DNA from: an uncultured Candidatus Melainabacteria bacterium
GTDB taxonomy: Bacteria; Cyanobacteriota; Vampirovibrionia; Gastranaerophilales; Gastranaerophilaceae
Reading direction: 5' to 3'
Length of the DNA: 13,182 bases
NCBI GenBank assembly: GCA_946186335.1
Contig: CAMHMW010000039.1
Location: forward strand, 1 to 13,182
The position numbers and the translations under genes were made by a program. The notes below the pieces were generated by a model that ran no database searches, was not told where the DNA came from, and saw nothing but the letters and a program-made list of their open reading frames with translations. Numbering within the stretch: the stretch's first letter is position 1; each line of letters starts with the position of its first letter. Of this stretch, positions 1 through 6,404 are shown piece by piece.

Positions 1-446
1 GGTTTTTAACTGACCGGAAGGAAACACAATGGAATTATTTGAAAGAAATTCAAAAATATGTAATGCAGGAACATGAATTAACTCCCGAGGTTGTCAGGGC
101 TTTTGAATATGACCTTAACGGTGACGGGGTTAATGAGATTATCGGTATCCCTCCCGAGAACGGTTATTATGGCGGAGTATTATCAATGCAGTTTTTTATA
201 TTGCAAAAGCAAGACGGTAAATATACGAATATCTCTGAATTATCATTCTCTTATGAGGATAGAGTTAATATCCTGTCAACTAAAACCTGCGGGTATAACG
301 ATATGCAATTTGTGTATCTGAAAGAAAATCCTGAGCAAATTCAATATTTAAAAAGACTCGGGTTGTATAAAGAAAACCTTGGACATATTATAAAATACAA
401 TATACAAACTTCAAGATATAATTTTAAATTTTTTATAAAGAAATAA
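1..446 (+). CDS. 3' end of a gene for a protein with an EF-hand/FG-GAP-like calcium loop (5' partial)
   Basis: The frame is open from base 3 to the stop at 444-446, with no ATG at its left end, so the gene probably begins outside the window and only the C-terminal ~147 residues are seen. An internal TTG at 39 is possible but has no convincing ribosome binding site in this frame. The key feature is DLNGDGVNE at 111-137, a D-x-N-x-D-G-x-x-E loop typical of EF-hand, dockerin or FG-GAP/VCBS calcium sites. Many such repeats sit in secreted or surface proteins. The rest is mixed strand/helix with many aromatic residues and a basic tail (FKFFIKK). An AT-only hairpin follows 39 bases after the stop. 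I cannot name the family; localisation and calcium binding are inference from the loop alone. Confidence 0.6.
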   Translation, partial: FLTDRKETQWNYLKEIQKYVMQEHELTPEVVRAFEYDLNGDGVNEIIGIPPENGYYGGVLSMQFFILQKQDGKYTNISELSFSYEDRVNILSTKTCGYNDMQFVYLKENPEQIQYLKRLGLYKENLGHIIKYNIQTSRYNFKFFIKK

Positions 447-485
447 ATGCGTTAATGGTCAGGTTAATCATAAATTTAAATTCAG

Positions 486-513
486 GATAAATAGTCTTAT
501 TTATCAGTGTTTT
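486..513 (+). terminator. AT-rich hairpin, possible weak terminator
   Basis: GATAAATA (486-493) and TATTTATC (498-505) form a perfect 8-bp stem with a 4-base loop, followed by AGTGTTTTGTTG. It lies between the truncated first gene and the next ribosome binding site. The stem has only two G-C pairs, so intrinsic termination would be weak; an operator palindrome is an alternative reading. Confidence 0.35.
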
Positions 514-545
514 GTTGTTACAAATTAGTGAAAGGAAAAAATATT

Positions 546-2150
546 ATGAATTTAAATGAATTATTCAGAGAACTTGAAGAAGAATTAAAAAGAGGGAATT
601 ATACCAAAGAACAAAAAATAGGAATAATTAACGATGTGGGAAATATGTACCGGAATCAGACGGATAAAGAACTGAACGACTATCTGACCAGACAATATTT
701 AGGGACGGCTTTTGAAATTGGTTCTGCGGCAATACCTGTTGGCGGAATATCCGGACAAATAGCAAAAAAAGTTGTGCCTGCCGCAATTACAAAAACAATG
801 GGAAGAAAGATTTCGCAAGATGTTGCAGCAGGTGCGATAGGCGGCGCAATAGACGGTGCGGTATTTGGTTCAGGACGGGGGCTTGTGGAAGATGAAAATA
901 TATTAAAAACCGCCGCACAAGACGGTTTGCTTGGTTTAGGTATCGGCGGTGCGTTTGGCGGTGTCACGGGTAAGATTAACAAATTTAATGATGCAAAAAG
1001 TATTAAAAATTTAGGAGAATATGGAAGTTTATCAAAAGCTGGTAAAAAATCATATAGAGATGAAATAAATAAATATTATAGTAATTATGAATTAGGCAAA
1101 AACCCCAATGTGTCAGGAATAGGAACCGTAAAACTTTCAAGTGATGCGATGAAAGAAACATTAGTGCAAAAACCGGAGTTAGGAAAAGAAGTAATTAATC
1201 TCAGTGATAATCTGAAAAAATCTGTTTATAAGCATCCCGAGGCACCTGAACATAGTCATAAATATAACATAACAGAATTTCACAGAGTCGGAAATGGTAA
1301 TACCGACTACTTAATTGCAAAAAACAGTAAAGGGGATAATTATTTTCACAAAGCAGTAACCCCTGACCTTATAGCCGGTCCGAAACCAGAGGGTCAAGGG
1401 CTACCGATTAATAGTATAAGCGATAGTTTACCAAAATTCAACCTGCCCGATTGGACAAGTTCGAAATTAACCCCGCTCATGGTGTCAGCAATAGAGAATA
1501 ATAATATTCAAAAAATCCCGAATAATACGAGCAGGACTCCTGACATTGCTCGTGATTATGTTAGAATGACTCCTCCAACTTACTCGGGAAGTGCTCTTGA
1601 CTTTGCCGGTCCGAAACCCGCCGCCCATGAGACGCATAATAACAAGATAACAGATTATATGAATAAAAACAACCTGCCCGATTGGACAAGTTCGAAATTA
1701 ACTCCGCCCATAGTGTCAGCAGCGGATAAATATGTAAAAGACGAGTTTAATATACCTCAACAAAATTCGCAGAAACAAGGTTTGCAAAAGCCATTTGAAC
1801 TAAGAATAGAAAAAAGGCAATACGGAAACAATGCCCCGATTGATATCGAAACCCCGGCCGGATATTCTGCTCCTGTTGAAGAAAACAAACCAGGATACAG
1901 AGATTTGACGGGATATAAAAATCCTTTGTCGGGTGATAACAGAATATATACGGCAGAAGATATCGGAGAAATGTCCGGTAATGAATTTGGCAAATTGGAA
2001 AAAGAAATAGATGCACAAATAAATACAATCGGAATACCCCGCAAAAAAGATTTGGGAGTTTTTTCCGGCGGAACAATTTATATAACTCCCTACACCCGCT
2101 CTGACGGAGTAAAAGTCAGAGGTCACTTCCGAGCAATGAGAAGTTATTAA
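546..2150 (+). CDS. Phage-like protein with glycine-rich membrane segments and an internal repeat, unknown function
   Basis: I do not recognise a named family. The ATG at 546 is chosen over a GTG at 507 because AAAGGAA (531-537) sits 8 bases before it; this gives 534 aa. Residues 1-50 are charged and helical. Residues 51-110 and 125-145 are glycine/alanine-rich and hydrophobic with small-residue spacing, like glycine-zipper membrane or pore segments. Residues 200-275 form a possible small domain containing HSHKY and NYFHKAV. Residues 277-395 hold two copies of a 77-residue-period repeat (AGPKP... then NLPDWTSSKLTP). The C-terminus has YTAEDIGEMSGNEF (468-481) and YTRSDGVKVRGHFR (516-529), short motifs that I recall at the ends of phage-type proteins. 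There is no signal peptide. The next gene starts 21 bases on and is probably co-transcribed. An ejected, lytic or effector-type phage protein is plausible but unproven. Confidence 0.6.
   Translation: MNLNELFRELEEELKRGNYTKEQKIGIINDVGNMYRNQTDKELNDYLTRQYLGTAFEIGSAAIPVGGISGQIAKKVVPAAITKTMGRKISQDVAAGAIGGAIDGAVFGSGRGLVEDENILKTAAQDGLLGLGIGGAFGGVTGKINKFNDAKSIKNLGEYGSLSKAGKKSYRDEINKYYSNYELGKNPNVSGIGTVKLSSDAMKETLVQKPELGKEVINLSDNLKKSVYKHPEAPEHSHKYNITEFHRVGNGNTDYLIAKNSKGDNYFHKAVTPDLIAGPKPEGQGLPINSISDSLPKFNLPDWTSSKLTPLMVSAIENNNIQKIPNNTSRTPDIARDYVRMTPPTYSGSALDFAGPKPAAHETHNNKITDYMNKNNLPDWTSSKLTPPIVSAADKYVKDEFNIPQQNSQKQGLQKPFELRIEKRQYGNNAPIDIETPAGYSAPVEENKPGYRDLTGYKNPLSGDNRIYTAEDIGEMSGNEFGKLEKEIDAQINTIGIPRKKDLGVFSGGTIYITPYTRSDGVKVRGHFRAMRSY
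1440..1490 (+). repeat. Direct repeat, copy 1 (231-bp period)
   Basis: This 51-base segment recurs at 1671-1721 with 48 identities; the first 32 bases match exactly. It encodes NLPDWTSSKLTPLMVSA. A second matched block, GCCGGTCCGAAACC, lies upstream at the same offset (1374-1387 and 1605-1618), so the full duplicated unit is 231 bp (77 codons). Confidence 0.9.
1671..1721 (+). repeat. Direct repeat, copy 2 (231-bp period)
   Basis: Second copy of the 51-base segment, encoding NLPDWTSSKLTPPIVSA. The three differences from copy 1 are one silent change (ACC to ACT), Leu to Pro and Met to Ile. Sequence between the conserved blocks has diverged almost completely, so the two short blocks may be under selection. 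Confidence 0.9.
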
Positions 2151-2171
2151 TAAGAACGAAAGGAATAATAT

Positions 2172-2399
2172 ATGGAAATGTTTGTGAATTATGCTCCTGT
2201 GATAGTAGTGGTGTTGATGTTTTTAATACAGGAAAGAATAGTTGTTACCCCCGAACAGTTAGAGAAAAAACACAGAGAAATACTGAACGAGGTCGAAAAA
2301 CGCTTCGCCACCCAAAACAGTTTTGAGGATTTAAAAAACCAGTTTACCGAAATGAAAGACAAGATAGATAAAATATACGACTGTCTTATCTTGCAATAG
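2172..2399 (+). CDS. Small single-pass membrane protein with coiled-coil tail, phage-type
   Basis: A 75-aa protein. AAAGGA (2159-2164) lies 7 bases before the ATG. Residues 6-20 (NYAPVIVVVLMFLIQ) form one membrane helix at the N-terminus. Residues 27-72 are a charged helix with heptad-like spacing (EQLEKKHREILNEVEKR, then LKNQFTEMKDKIDKIYDCL), predicting a coiled coil on one side of the membrane. Small proteins of this layout occur next to phage lysis or structural genes, where some act as holin-like or accessory proteins. The layout here is the reverse of XhlA, whose membrane helix is C-terminal. It follows the 534-aa gene by 21 bases, and a strong hairpin terminator stands just after it, so the two probably form one transcription unit. 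Exact function unknown. Confidence 0.65.
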   Translation: MEMFVNYAPVIVVVLMFLIQERIVVTPEQLEKKHREILNEVEKRFATQNSFEDLKNQFTEMKDKIDKIYDCLILQ

Positions 2400-2406
2400 T
2401 CAGTAC

Positions 2407-2441
2407 AAGGCGGGTAAAATATGTATGCCCGCCTTAATATT
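2407..2441 (+). terminator. Intrinsic terminator after the phage-like pair
   Basis: AAGGCGGG (2407-2414) pairs with CCCGCCTT (2428-2435), a GC-rich 8-bp stem with a 13-base loop, followed by AATATTTAT. It begins 8 bases after the stop of the 75-aa gene. The U-tract is imperfect, but this is the strongest stem in the left part of the window. Confidence 0.65.
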
Positions 2442-2587
2442 TATAAACCAATTTTGTCGGGTTAAAACCGGCGTGTTTACCGTTACAGAATTGCCAATGT
2501 TAAATAATATTACACGCAATTTTAAATGCGACCATATCTGACGTGGTGATGTTTTACTATATTAATGTGATGATACTGATACATAAA

Positions 2588-2595
2588 AAGGAGGT
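2588..2595 (+). promoter_or_regulatory. Full-consensus Shine-Dalgarno AAGGAGGT
   Basis: AAGGAGGT lies 4 bases before the ATG at 2600. Other genes here use AAAGGA, AGGAG or nothing, so this is the strongest ribosome binding site in the window, and it fixes the start of the 52-aa gene against the longer open frame from 2543. Confidence 0.8.
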
Positions 2596-2599
2596 ATCT

Positions 2600-2758
2600 A
2601 TGATAAAAGATCACAGTAAACAGACTTTGGAAGAAGCCATTACGGATGTTTTTGGTTATGAACCGACAGATGAAGAAGTAAATTCTCATTATAGCGATGA
2701 GTTCAATGAATGGTGCGAAAACTTTTTTAAGAATAAAGACGAAAAAGAAAAGAAATAA
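2600..2758 (+). CDS. Small acidic protein, unknown function
   Basis: A 52-aa protein, not recognised. The ATG at 2600 follows a full AAGGAGGT; the longer frame from a GTG at 2543 adds 19 residues with no matching ribosome binding site. The protein is hydrophilic, with no signal peptide or membrane segment. It is strongly acidic in the middle (YEPTDEEVNSHYSDEFNEW) and ends in a Lys/Glu tail (KNKDEKEKK), with a single Cys at residue 39. A helix-forming start (TLEEAITDVFG) suggests a compact helical fold or a binding partner such as an antitoxin or inhibitor, but no toxin-like partner is adjacent. It stands alone between a terminator upstream and the CNNM gene promoter downstream. The quality of the ribosome binding site argues that it is really translated. 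Confidence 0.6.
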   Translation: MIKDHSKQTLEEAITDVFGYEPTDEEVNSHYSDEFNEWCENFFKNKDEKEKK

Positions 2759-2772
2759 AGCTGCTTAAAGCC

Positions 2773-2801
2773 ATCACCATCCCCTTGTTTAGATGGGTGA
2801 T
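2773..2801 (+). other. Imperfect hairpin after the 52-aa gene
   Basis: ATCACCATC (2773-2781) can pair with GATGGGTGAT (2792-2801) with one bulged G and a 10-base loop. There is no U-tract, so it is at best a Rho-assisted terminator or an mRNA-stabilising stem. Confidence 0.25.
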
Positions 2802-2866
2802 AACCTTAAAATGCCAAAGATTGCCAAAATAAAATATGGTCGGCATTATACATTTACCACAACCAC

Positions 2867-2895
2867 TTGCTTTTTTTGTTCTTAAATATTATAAT
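2867..2895 (+). promoter_or_regulatory. Sigma-70 type promoter for the CNNM/DHHW operon
   Basis: TTGCTT (2867-2872), a 17-base spacer and a perfect TATAAT (2890-2895). The predicted transcript starts near 2902, giving a 27-base leader to the ATG at 2929. It lies inside the longer open frame that starts at 2836, which argues against that upstream start. Confidence 0.75.
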
Positions 2896-2928
2896 TTCAC
2901 TTATAAACACAAAGGAAATTATAAAGAA

Positions 2929-4269
2929 ATGAGTGACTCTGGCTTGGAAATGATTATTTCCAATTGGTTGATAGTATTTGTGCTATTGTTTGTAAACGCT
3001 TTTTTTGTAGCTGCCGAATTTGCGATAGTGCGTTCGAGACGTGCAAAAATTGAACAACTTACAAAAGACGGTAATGTTGATGCCAAACTTGCTTTAAAGG
3101 CGTTGGAGGATATGAATTTCTTTATAGCGGCGGTGCAGGTCGGTGTAACAATAGCAAGTATCGGTATAGGTTGGTTTGGGTCACCAACGGTTGAAAAAAT
3201 GTTGGAACCGTTTTTGGAAAATCTCCCTGCCGCTCATGCGTATCTGACACATACAATAACCGCTGTTATTGCGTTTGCGGTTGTAACTTTTTTGCATGTT
3301 GCGATAGGGGAACAGGTGCCAAAATGTATTGCGCTTCAGTATCCCGAGCGAATTTCTTTATATGTCGCAAAACCGATGAACCTGTTTATGACGGTTTCAA
3401 AACCTTTTGTGTGGTTGTTGAATGTTGCTTGCAACGGAATTTTAAAACTGTTCAGAGTTCCGATAAATACGGCAAGAGTTGTTCATACTCTTGAAGATTT
3501 GGATTTGCTTGTTGATACAAGTTTTGACGAAGGTGTCCTGAACGAAACCGAAAAAGATATGATTCATAACGTGTTTAACTTTTCGGATTTGACGGCTCGT
3601 GAAGTTATGATACCGAGAACGGATATGGTTTGTGTGCCTATTGAAATGTCGTTTGAGGAGCTGAATAAGGTTGCCTCCGAAAATCAATATACAAGATACC
3701 CTGTTTATGACGGTGATATTGACCATATAACGGGTTTAATTCACGTAAAAGATTTGTACTTGCTTGCATTAGAGGATAAAGAATCTCCGATAGAGAAAAT
3801 TCAAAGACCTGTTATGCTTGTTCCCGAAACGATTACGATGGATAATCTGGTCAGAGAATTTAAGAAAAACAAAAGCCAGATGGCGATAGTTGTTGATGAA
3901 TTTGGCGGAACATCCGGTATTATTACCCTAGAGGATGTTATGGAAGAAATTTTCGGGGATGTTCAGGACGAATTTGATGAAGAGGTTGAATTTGATATAA
4001 AAGAGATTAAACCGAATTATTATCTTGCAAATGCTATGATGAGGTTAGATGAATTTGCCGAATATTTTGATATTCCCGTTGAAAAAATGGAAGATGAAGA
4101 TGTTGATACTATTGCGGGTCTGGTTGTGAAGGAATTGGGCAGAATTGCACAGATAGACGATGTTGTAAAATATGACGGCTTTACGTTTACGGTAAAAGAA
4201 ATTGACGGTGCAAGAATAACAAAACTCCTGATAGTAAAAAATGAACCTGAGGAAGAAACAGCGGAATAA
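2929..4269 (+). CDS. CNNM/CorC-type (HlyC/TlyC family) membrane protein with CBS pair
   Basis: 446 aa, normal for the family. The ATG at 2929 is preferred over one at 2836 because a promoter lies between them and AAAGGA stands 12 bases upstream. Residues 9-200 form the CNNM/DUF21 membrane domain, with helix 1 at about 9-34 (VNAFFVAAEFAIV) and the conserved GEQVPK at 127-132. A CBS pair spans about 215-340, opening with REVMIPRTDMV and ending in GGTSGIITLEDVMEEIFG (326-343), a family hallmark. The CorC_HlyC domain (about 355-438) closes the protein. Relatives export Mg2+ or Co2+, and CBS pairs bind adenine nucleotides; 'hemolysin' in database names is historical. It is the first gene of a probable operon with the DHHW gene 21 bases downstream. 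Family assignment is secure; the transported ion is inference. Confidence 0.93.
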   Translation: MSDSGLEMIISNWLIVFVLLFVNAFFVAAEFAIVRSRRAKIEQLTKDGNVDAKLALKALEDMNFFIAAVQVGVTIASIGIGWFGSPTVEKMLEPFLENLPAAHAYLTHTITAVIAFAVVTFLHVAIGEQVPKCIALQYPERISLYVAKPMNLFMTVSKPFVWLLNVACNGILKLFRVPINTARVVHTLEDLDLLVDTSFDEGVLNETEKDMIHNVFNFSDLTAREVMIPRTDMVCVPIEMSFEELNKVASENQYTRYPVYDGDIDHITGLIHVKDLYLLALEDKESPIEKIQRPVMLVPETITMDNLVREFKKNKSQMAIVVDEFGGTSGIITLEDVMEEIFGDVQDEFDEEVEFDIKEIKPNYYLANAMMRLDEFAEYFDIPVEKMEDEDVDTIAGLVVKELGRIAQIDDVVKYDGFTFTVKEIDGARITKLLIVKNEPEEETAE

Positions 4270-4290
4270 ATCTCTTACAGGAGTTGTCAA

Positions 4291-5628
4291 ATGAAAAAGA
4301 GATATGTAATAGCGCTTATAATTACGGGATTGATATTGTACCTGTCACATCACTTTTGGATGGGGACAAAAGCACACCCGAATTTTGACCTGATGTTGTT
4401 TATAATCGTTCTGGTTTTGGGTTATCTTCTAAGTTTAAAGGTTGCCTCTTATTTGGCTGATTTAAAAACCGTTAAAGGCAAATCCCGAATTGAAATTATA
4501 TTTTTGGTACTGTTTTTCATAATTTTATTTGTTCCGATGTGCAGTATAAATAAAGATATATATTCAAAACAGGAAAACAGAACTCTTACAAAATGGCAGC
4601 CGTTGATTACGAAGAAAAACAAAATCAATTTTAATTTCGGAAAAGATTTTGACAGTTGGTTCAGTGACAGATTTTTTACGAGGAATTTTGTTATAAGTAA
4701 TTATTCATTACTCAGGTATAACATGGCCGAAATTTATTACGAAAATAAAATGGGCTTTATAAACAAGAAAAATAACTGGATAAGCACTAAATATGCAATT
4801 GGGAACCCCACCATAAAACAAAAAGATAGGGATTTGACTGTGTATAACATAGAAAAACTTAAGGAATTTTGTAATGAGAAAGGTATAAAATTTTATATAA
4901 TAATTGCTCCCAGAAAACAAGAAATATGCCATAAATATCTCTATCCGATATTGTTTAATCCAAGTGCATATTCAAGTACCCGTAAGATGATTGAATATGT
5001 AAAAGAAAAAACAGGAGTGGAAATTGTTTATCCGTATAAAGAACTTGAAAAATTGCAAAATCGGGACATCGCATATTTTAAAACCGACCACCACTGGACC
5101 GATGAGGGTGCATATCTCGGATATTTACAAGTTATGGAGCAGGTGAAAAAAGATTTTCCTGATGTAAAAATAAGCGGAAAAGATGATTTTAATTATAATA
5201 ATAACAAAAAAGTAAAAGTAGAGCCGCCGTACGGCTACCATTTCGGCCGAACCTATAAAAGCATGAATCTGAATGATGAGAGTGTATTTGACAGAAATTA
5301 CAAGTATTTTTATCACAAAACTTTTGATTGTACGAAATATGGCGAAGAACATCATGGAAAAAAACAATATAATCTGTATAATTTTCACAATGATATTGAC
5401 GCTCCTAATATGGTGTTGTTCGGAGATTCGTTTACTTTAAATCTTTTACCATCACTACCTTCAAGTTTCAAAGATACATTAAATATTTATACTTATGCGT
5501 CGGATGATTACAGTTTTCCTTTTAAAATCAAGCGTTTTGAAAAATATATTTCGGAAAATCATCCGCAGGTTCTTATTATTACCCTGTCTGAAATAAGAAG
5601 GTTGCAGTATTTGTTTGATAAGGAATAG
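4291..5628 (+). CDS. DHHW/AlgJ-AlgX-like SGNH protein, probable polysaccharide O-acetylation
   Basis: 445 aa. AGGAG (4279-4283) is 7 bases before the ATG. Hydrophobic segments lie at about 5-22, 33-55 and 68-86, so the protein is membrane-anchored with an extracytoplasmic domain. ENRTLTKWQ (about 96-104) is a usual family motif at the start of that domain. The catalytic pattern is complete: D266 and H268 in TDHHWT and S380 in FGDSF, matching the D-x-H plus GxS order of AlgJ/AlgX. In alginate systems these proteins pass acetyl groups to polysaccharide using an MBOAT partner (AlgI). No AlgI-like gene lies nearby, so the acetyl carrier must be elsewhere, or the substrate and role may differ. The gene follows the CNNM gene by 21 bases with no promoter seen, suggesting co-transcription. 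Family confident; substrate unknown. Confidence 0.85.
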   Translation: MKKRYVIALIITGLILYLSHHFWMGTKAHPNFDLMLFIIVLVLGYLLSLKVASYLADLKTVKGKSRIEIIFLVLFFIILFVPMCSINKDIYSKQENRTLTKWQPLITKKNKINFNFGKDFDSWFSDRFFTRNFVISNYSLLRYNMAEIYYENKMGFINKKNNWISTKYAIGNPTIKQKDRDLTVYNIEKLKEFCNEKGIKFYIIIAPRKQEICHKYLYPILFNPSAYSSTRKMIEYVKEKTGVEIVYPYKELEKLQNRDIAYFKTDHHWTDEGAYLGYLQVMEQVKKDFPDVKISGKDDFNYNNNKKVKVEPPYGYHFGRTYKSMNLNDESVFDRNYKYFYHKTFDCTKYGEEHHGKKQYNLYNFHNDIDAPNMVLFGDSFTLNLLPSLPSSFKDTLNIYTYASDDYSFPFKIKRFEKYISENHPQVLIITLSEIRRLQYLFDKE

Positions 5629-5679
5629 ATTTATTTCATATAATTGTTGGGTTTACTTTTTTGAAAAAAACATTAAGAT

Positions 5680-6273
5680 ATGAGTATGAAGAAATTTCTT
5701 TTAATATTTTCATTAATGTTTGTTTTTTGTCTGCCTGTTATTGCAGGTGATATTGATTTACCCGCAAGCGGTGATTTGTGGGACAGTTGGGGAGCAAATC
5801 AGGATTTCTACGGTCAGGATAAACCGGCAGTTTCCGATGAAGAATTTGAAAAGGCACTTGAATCAGTAAAAAATAAAAATCATAAACTGGAAAACTGGTT
5901 TAGAAAACTCCAAAAACCAAGAGGACAAGAATTTCATCAGGGTAATGAAACGGAAGTTATAAATGAAGATGTCGGGAATAAAGAAACTCTGCCTGTTATA
6001 ACAATACCCGTCGGGCTTGAAATCGGTGACGGGGTTTTGCCTGTCGGACATTATCAGGTTCAGGGCGAGCGGGATGAAAACGGTAATGTTTTGTTAAAAT
6101 TTTATCAGGCACAATATGTAATGGCGCAAATTCCTGCGGTTGAAACGAACGATGATTTTGATGAAGAAACAATCAGTTTTGTAAGATGGATTCCTGACGG
6201 GGATGATAAAATAAAAATCATATTCGGTTCTGTTGATTTTAATGCGTATGCGCTGGTAAATATTACAAAATAG
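5680..6273 (+). CDS. Secreted protein of unknown function
   Basis: 197 aa from ATG 5680, or 195 aa from ATG 5686 (MKKFLLIFSL). Neither start has a clear Shine-Dalgarno. The N-terminus is a classical signal peptide (KK, hydrophobic core FLLIFSLMFVFCLPV, then IAG), so the product is exported. The mature part begins with an acidic, Gly/Trp/Asp-rich stretch (SGDLWDSWGANQDFYG), then a charged helix to about residue 87 and a linker. The C-terminal ~95 residues are strand-rich, with GDGVLPVGHYQVQGE and FGSVDFNAYALVNI suggesting a small beta domain. No family recognised. It lies 51 bases after the DHHW gene and may share its transcript. A weak promoter TTTACT-16-TAAGAT (5652-5679) would start exactly at ATG 5686, which slightly favours that start. 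Confidence 0.7.
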   Translation: MSMKKFLLIFSLMFVFCLPVIAGDIDLPASGDLWDSWGANQDFYGQDKPAVSDEEFEKALESVKNKNHKLENWFRKLQKPRGQEFHQGNETEVINEDVGNKETLPVITIPVGLEIGDGVLPVGHYQVQGERDENGNVLLKFYQAQYVMAQIPAVETNDDFDEETISFVRWIPDGDDKIKIIFGSVDFNAYALVNITK

Positions 6274-6333
6274 GTAAATTTTAGAAAAACAAAATTAATT
6301 GTTACATTTTCTTTACAAAAGACTTAAAAATCT

Positions 6334-6360
6334 TAAAGTTTCTCATAAAAGTGCCGTAAA
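6334..6360 (+). promoter_or_regulatory. Sigma-28 (FliA)-type promoter
   Basis: TAAAGTTT (6334-6341), 11 bases, then GCCGTAAA (6353-6360). The enterobacterial FliA consensus is TAAAGTTT-N11-GCCGATAA; the match is 8/8 in the -35, exact in spacing and 6/8 in the -10, with the GCCG intact. The predicted transcript starts near 6367 and leaves a 38-base leader with AAAGGA at 6391-6396. An alternative sigma-70 reading (TTTACA 6312-6317, 16 bases, TAAAGT 6334-6339) is poorer. Confidence 0.75.
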
Positions 6361-6404
6361 CATGGATAAGCAAACAAGTGACACATGTCGAAAGGATACG
6401 AAAA

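Noticed and set aside
29..76. ATG at 29 preceded by GGAAGGAAA, looking like a gene start
   Set aside because: It is in another frame and stops after 15 codons. The frame running in from the left edge gives the coherent protein; a sequencing frameshift could be considered but nothing requires it.
507..545. In-frame GTG extending the 534-aa protein by 13 residues (MFCCYKLVKGKNI...)
   Set aside because: No ribosome binding site before it; AAAGGAA at 531-537 serves the ATG at 546, and the extra residues lie over the spacer and that site.
1374..1721. Regularly spaced repeats suggesting a CRISPR array
   Set aside because: Only two copies at 231-bp spacing, in frame within a coding region; this is an internal protein repeat.
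2543..2599. Upstream GTG start for the 52-aa protein
   Set aside because: The full AAGGAGGT at 2588-2595 points to the ATG at 2600; the upstream extension has no matching site.
2836..2928. Upstream ATG adding 31 residues to the CNNM protein
   Set aside because: A strong promoter (2867-2895) lies inside this stretch, so the transcript would not contain that ATG; the added residues do not look like the family N-terminus.
6378..6404. Upstream GTG adding nine residues to the 717-aa protein
   Set aside because: AAAGGA at 6391-6396 lies downstream of that GTG and correctly spaced for ATG 6405, which gives the familiar MGLAASQAR opening.
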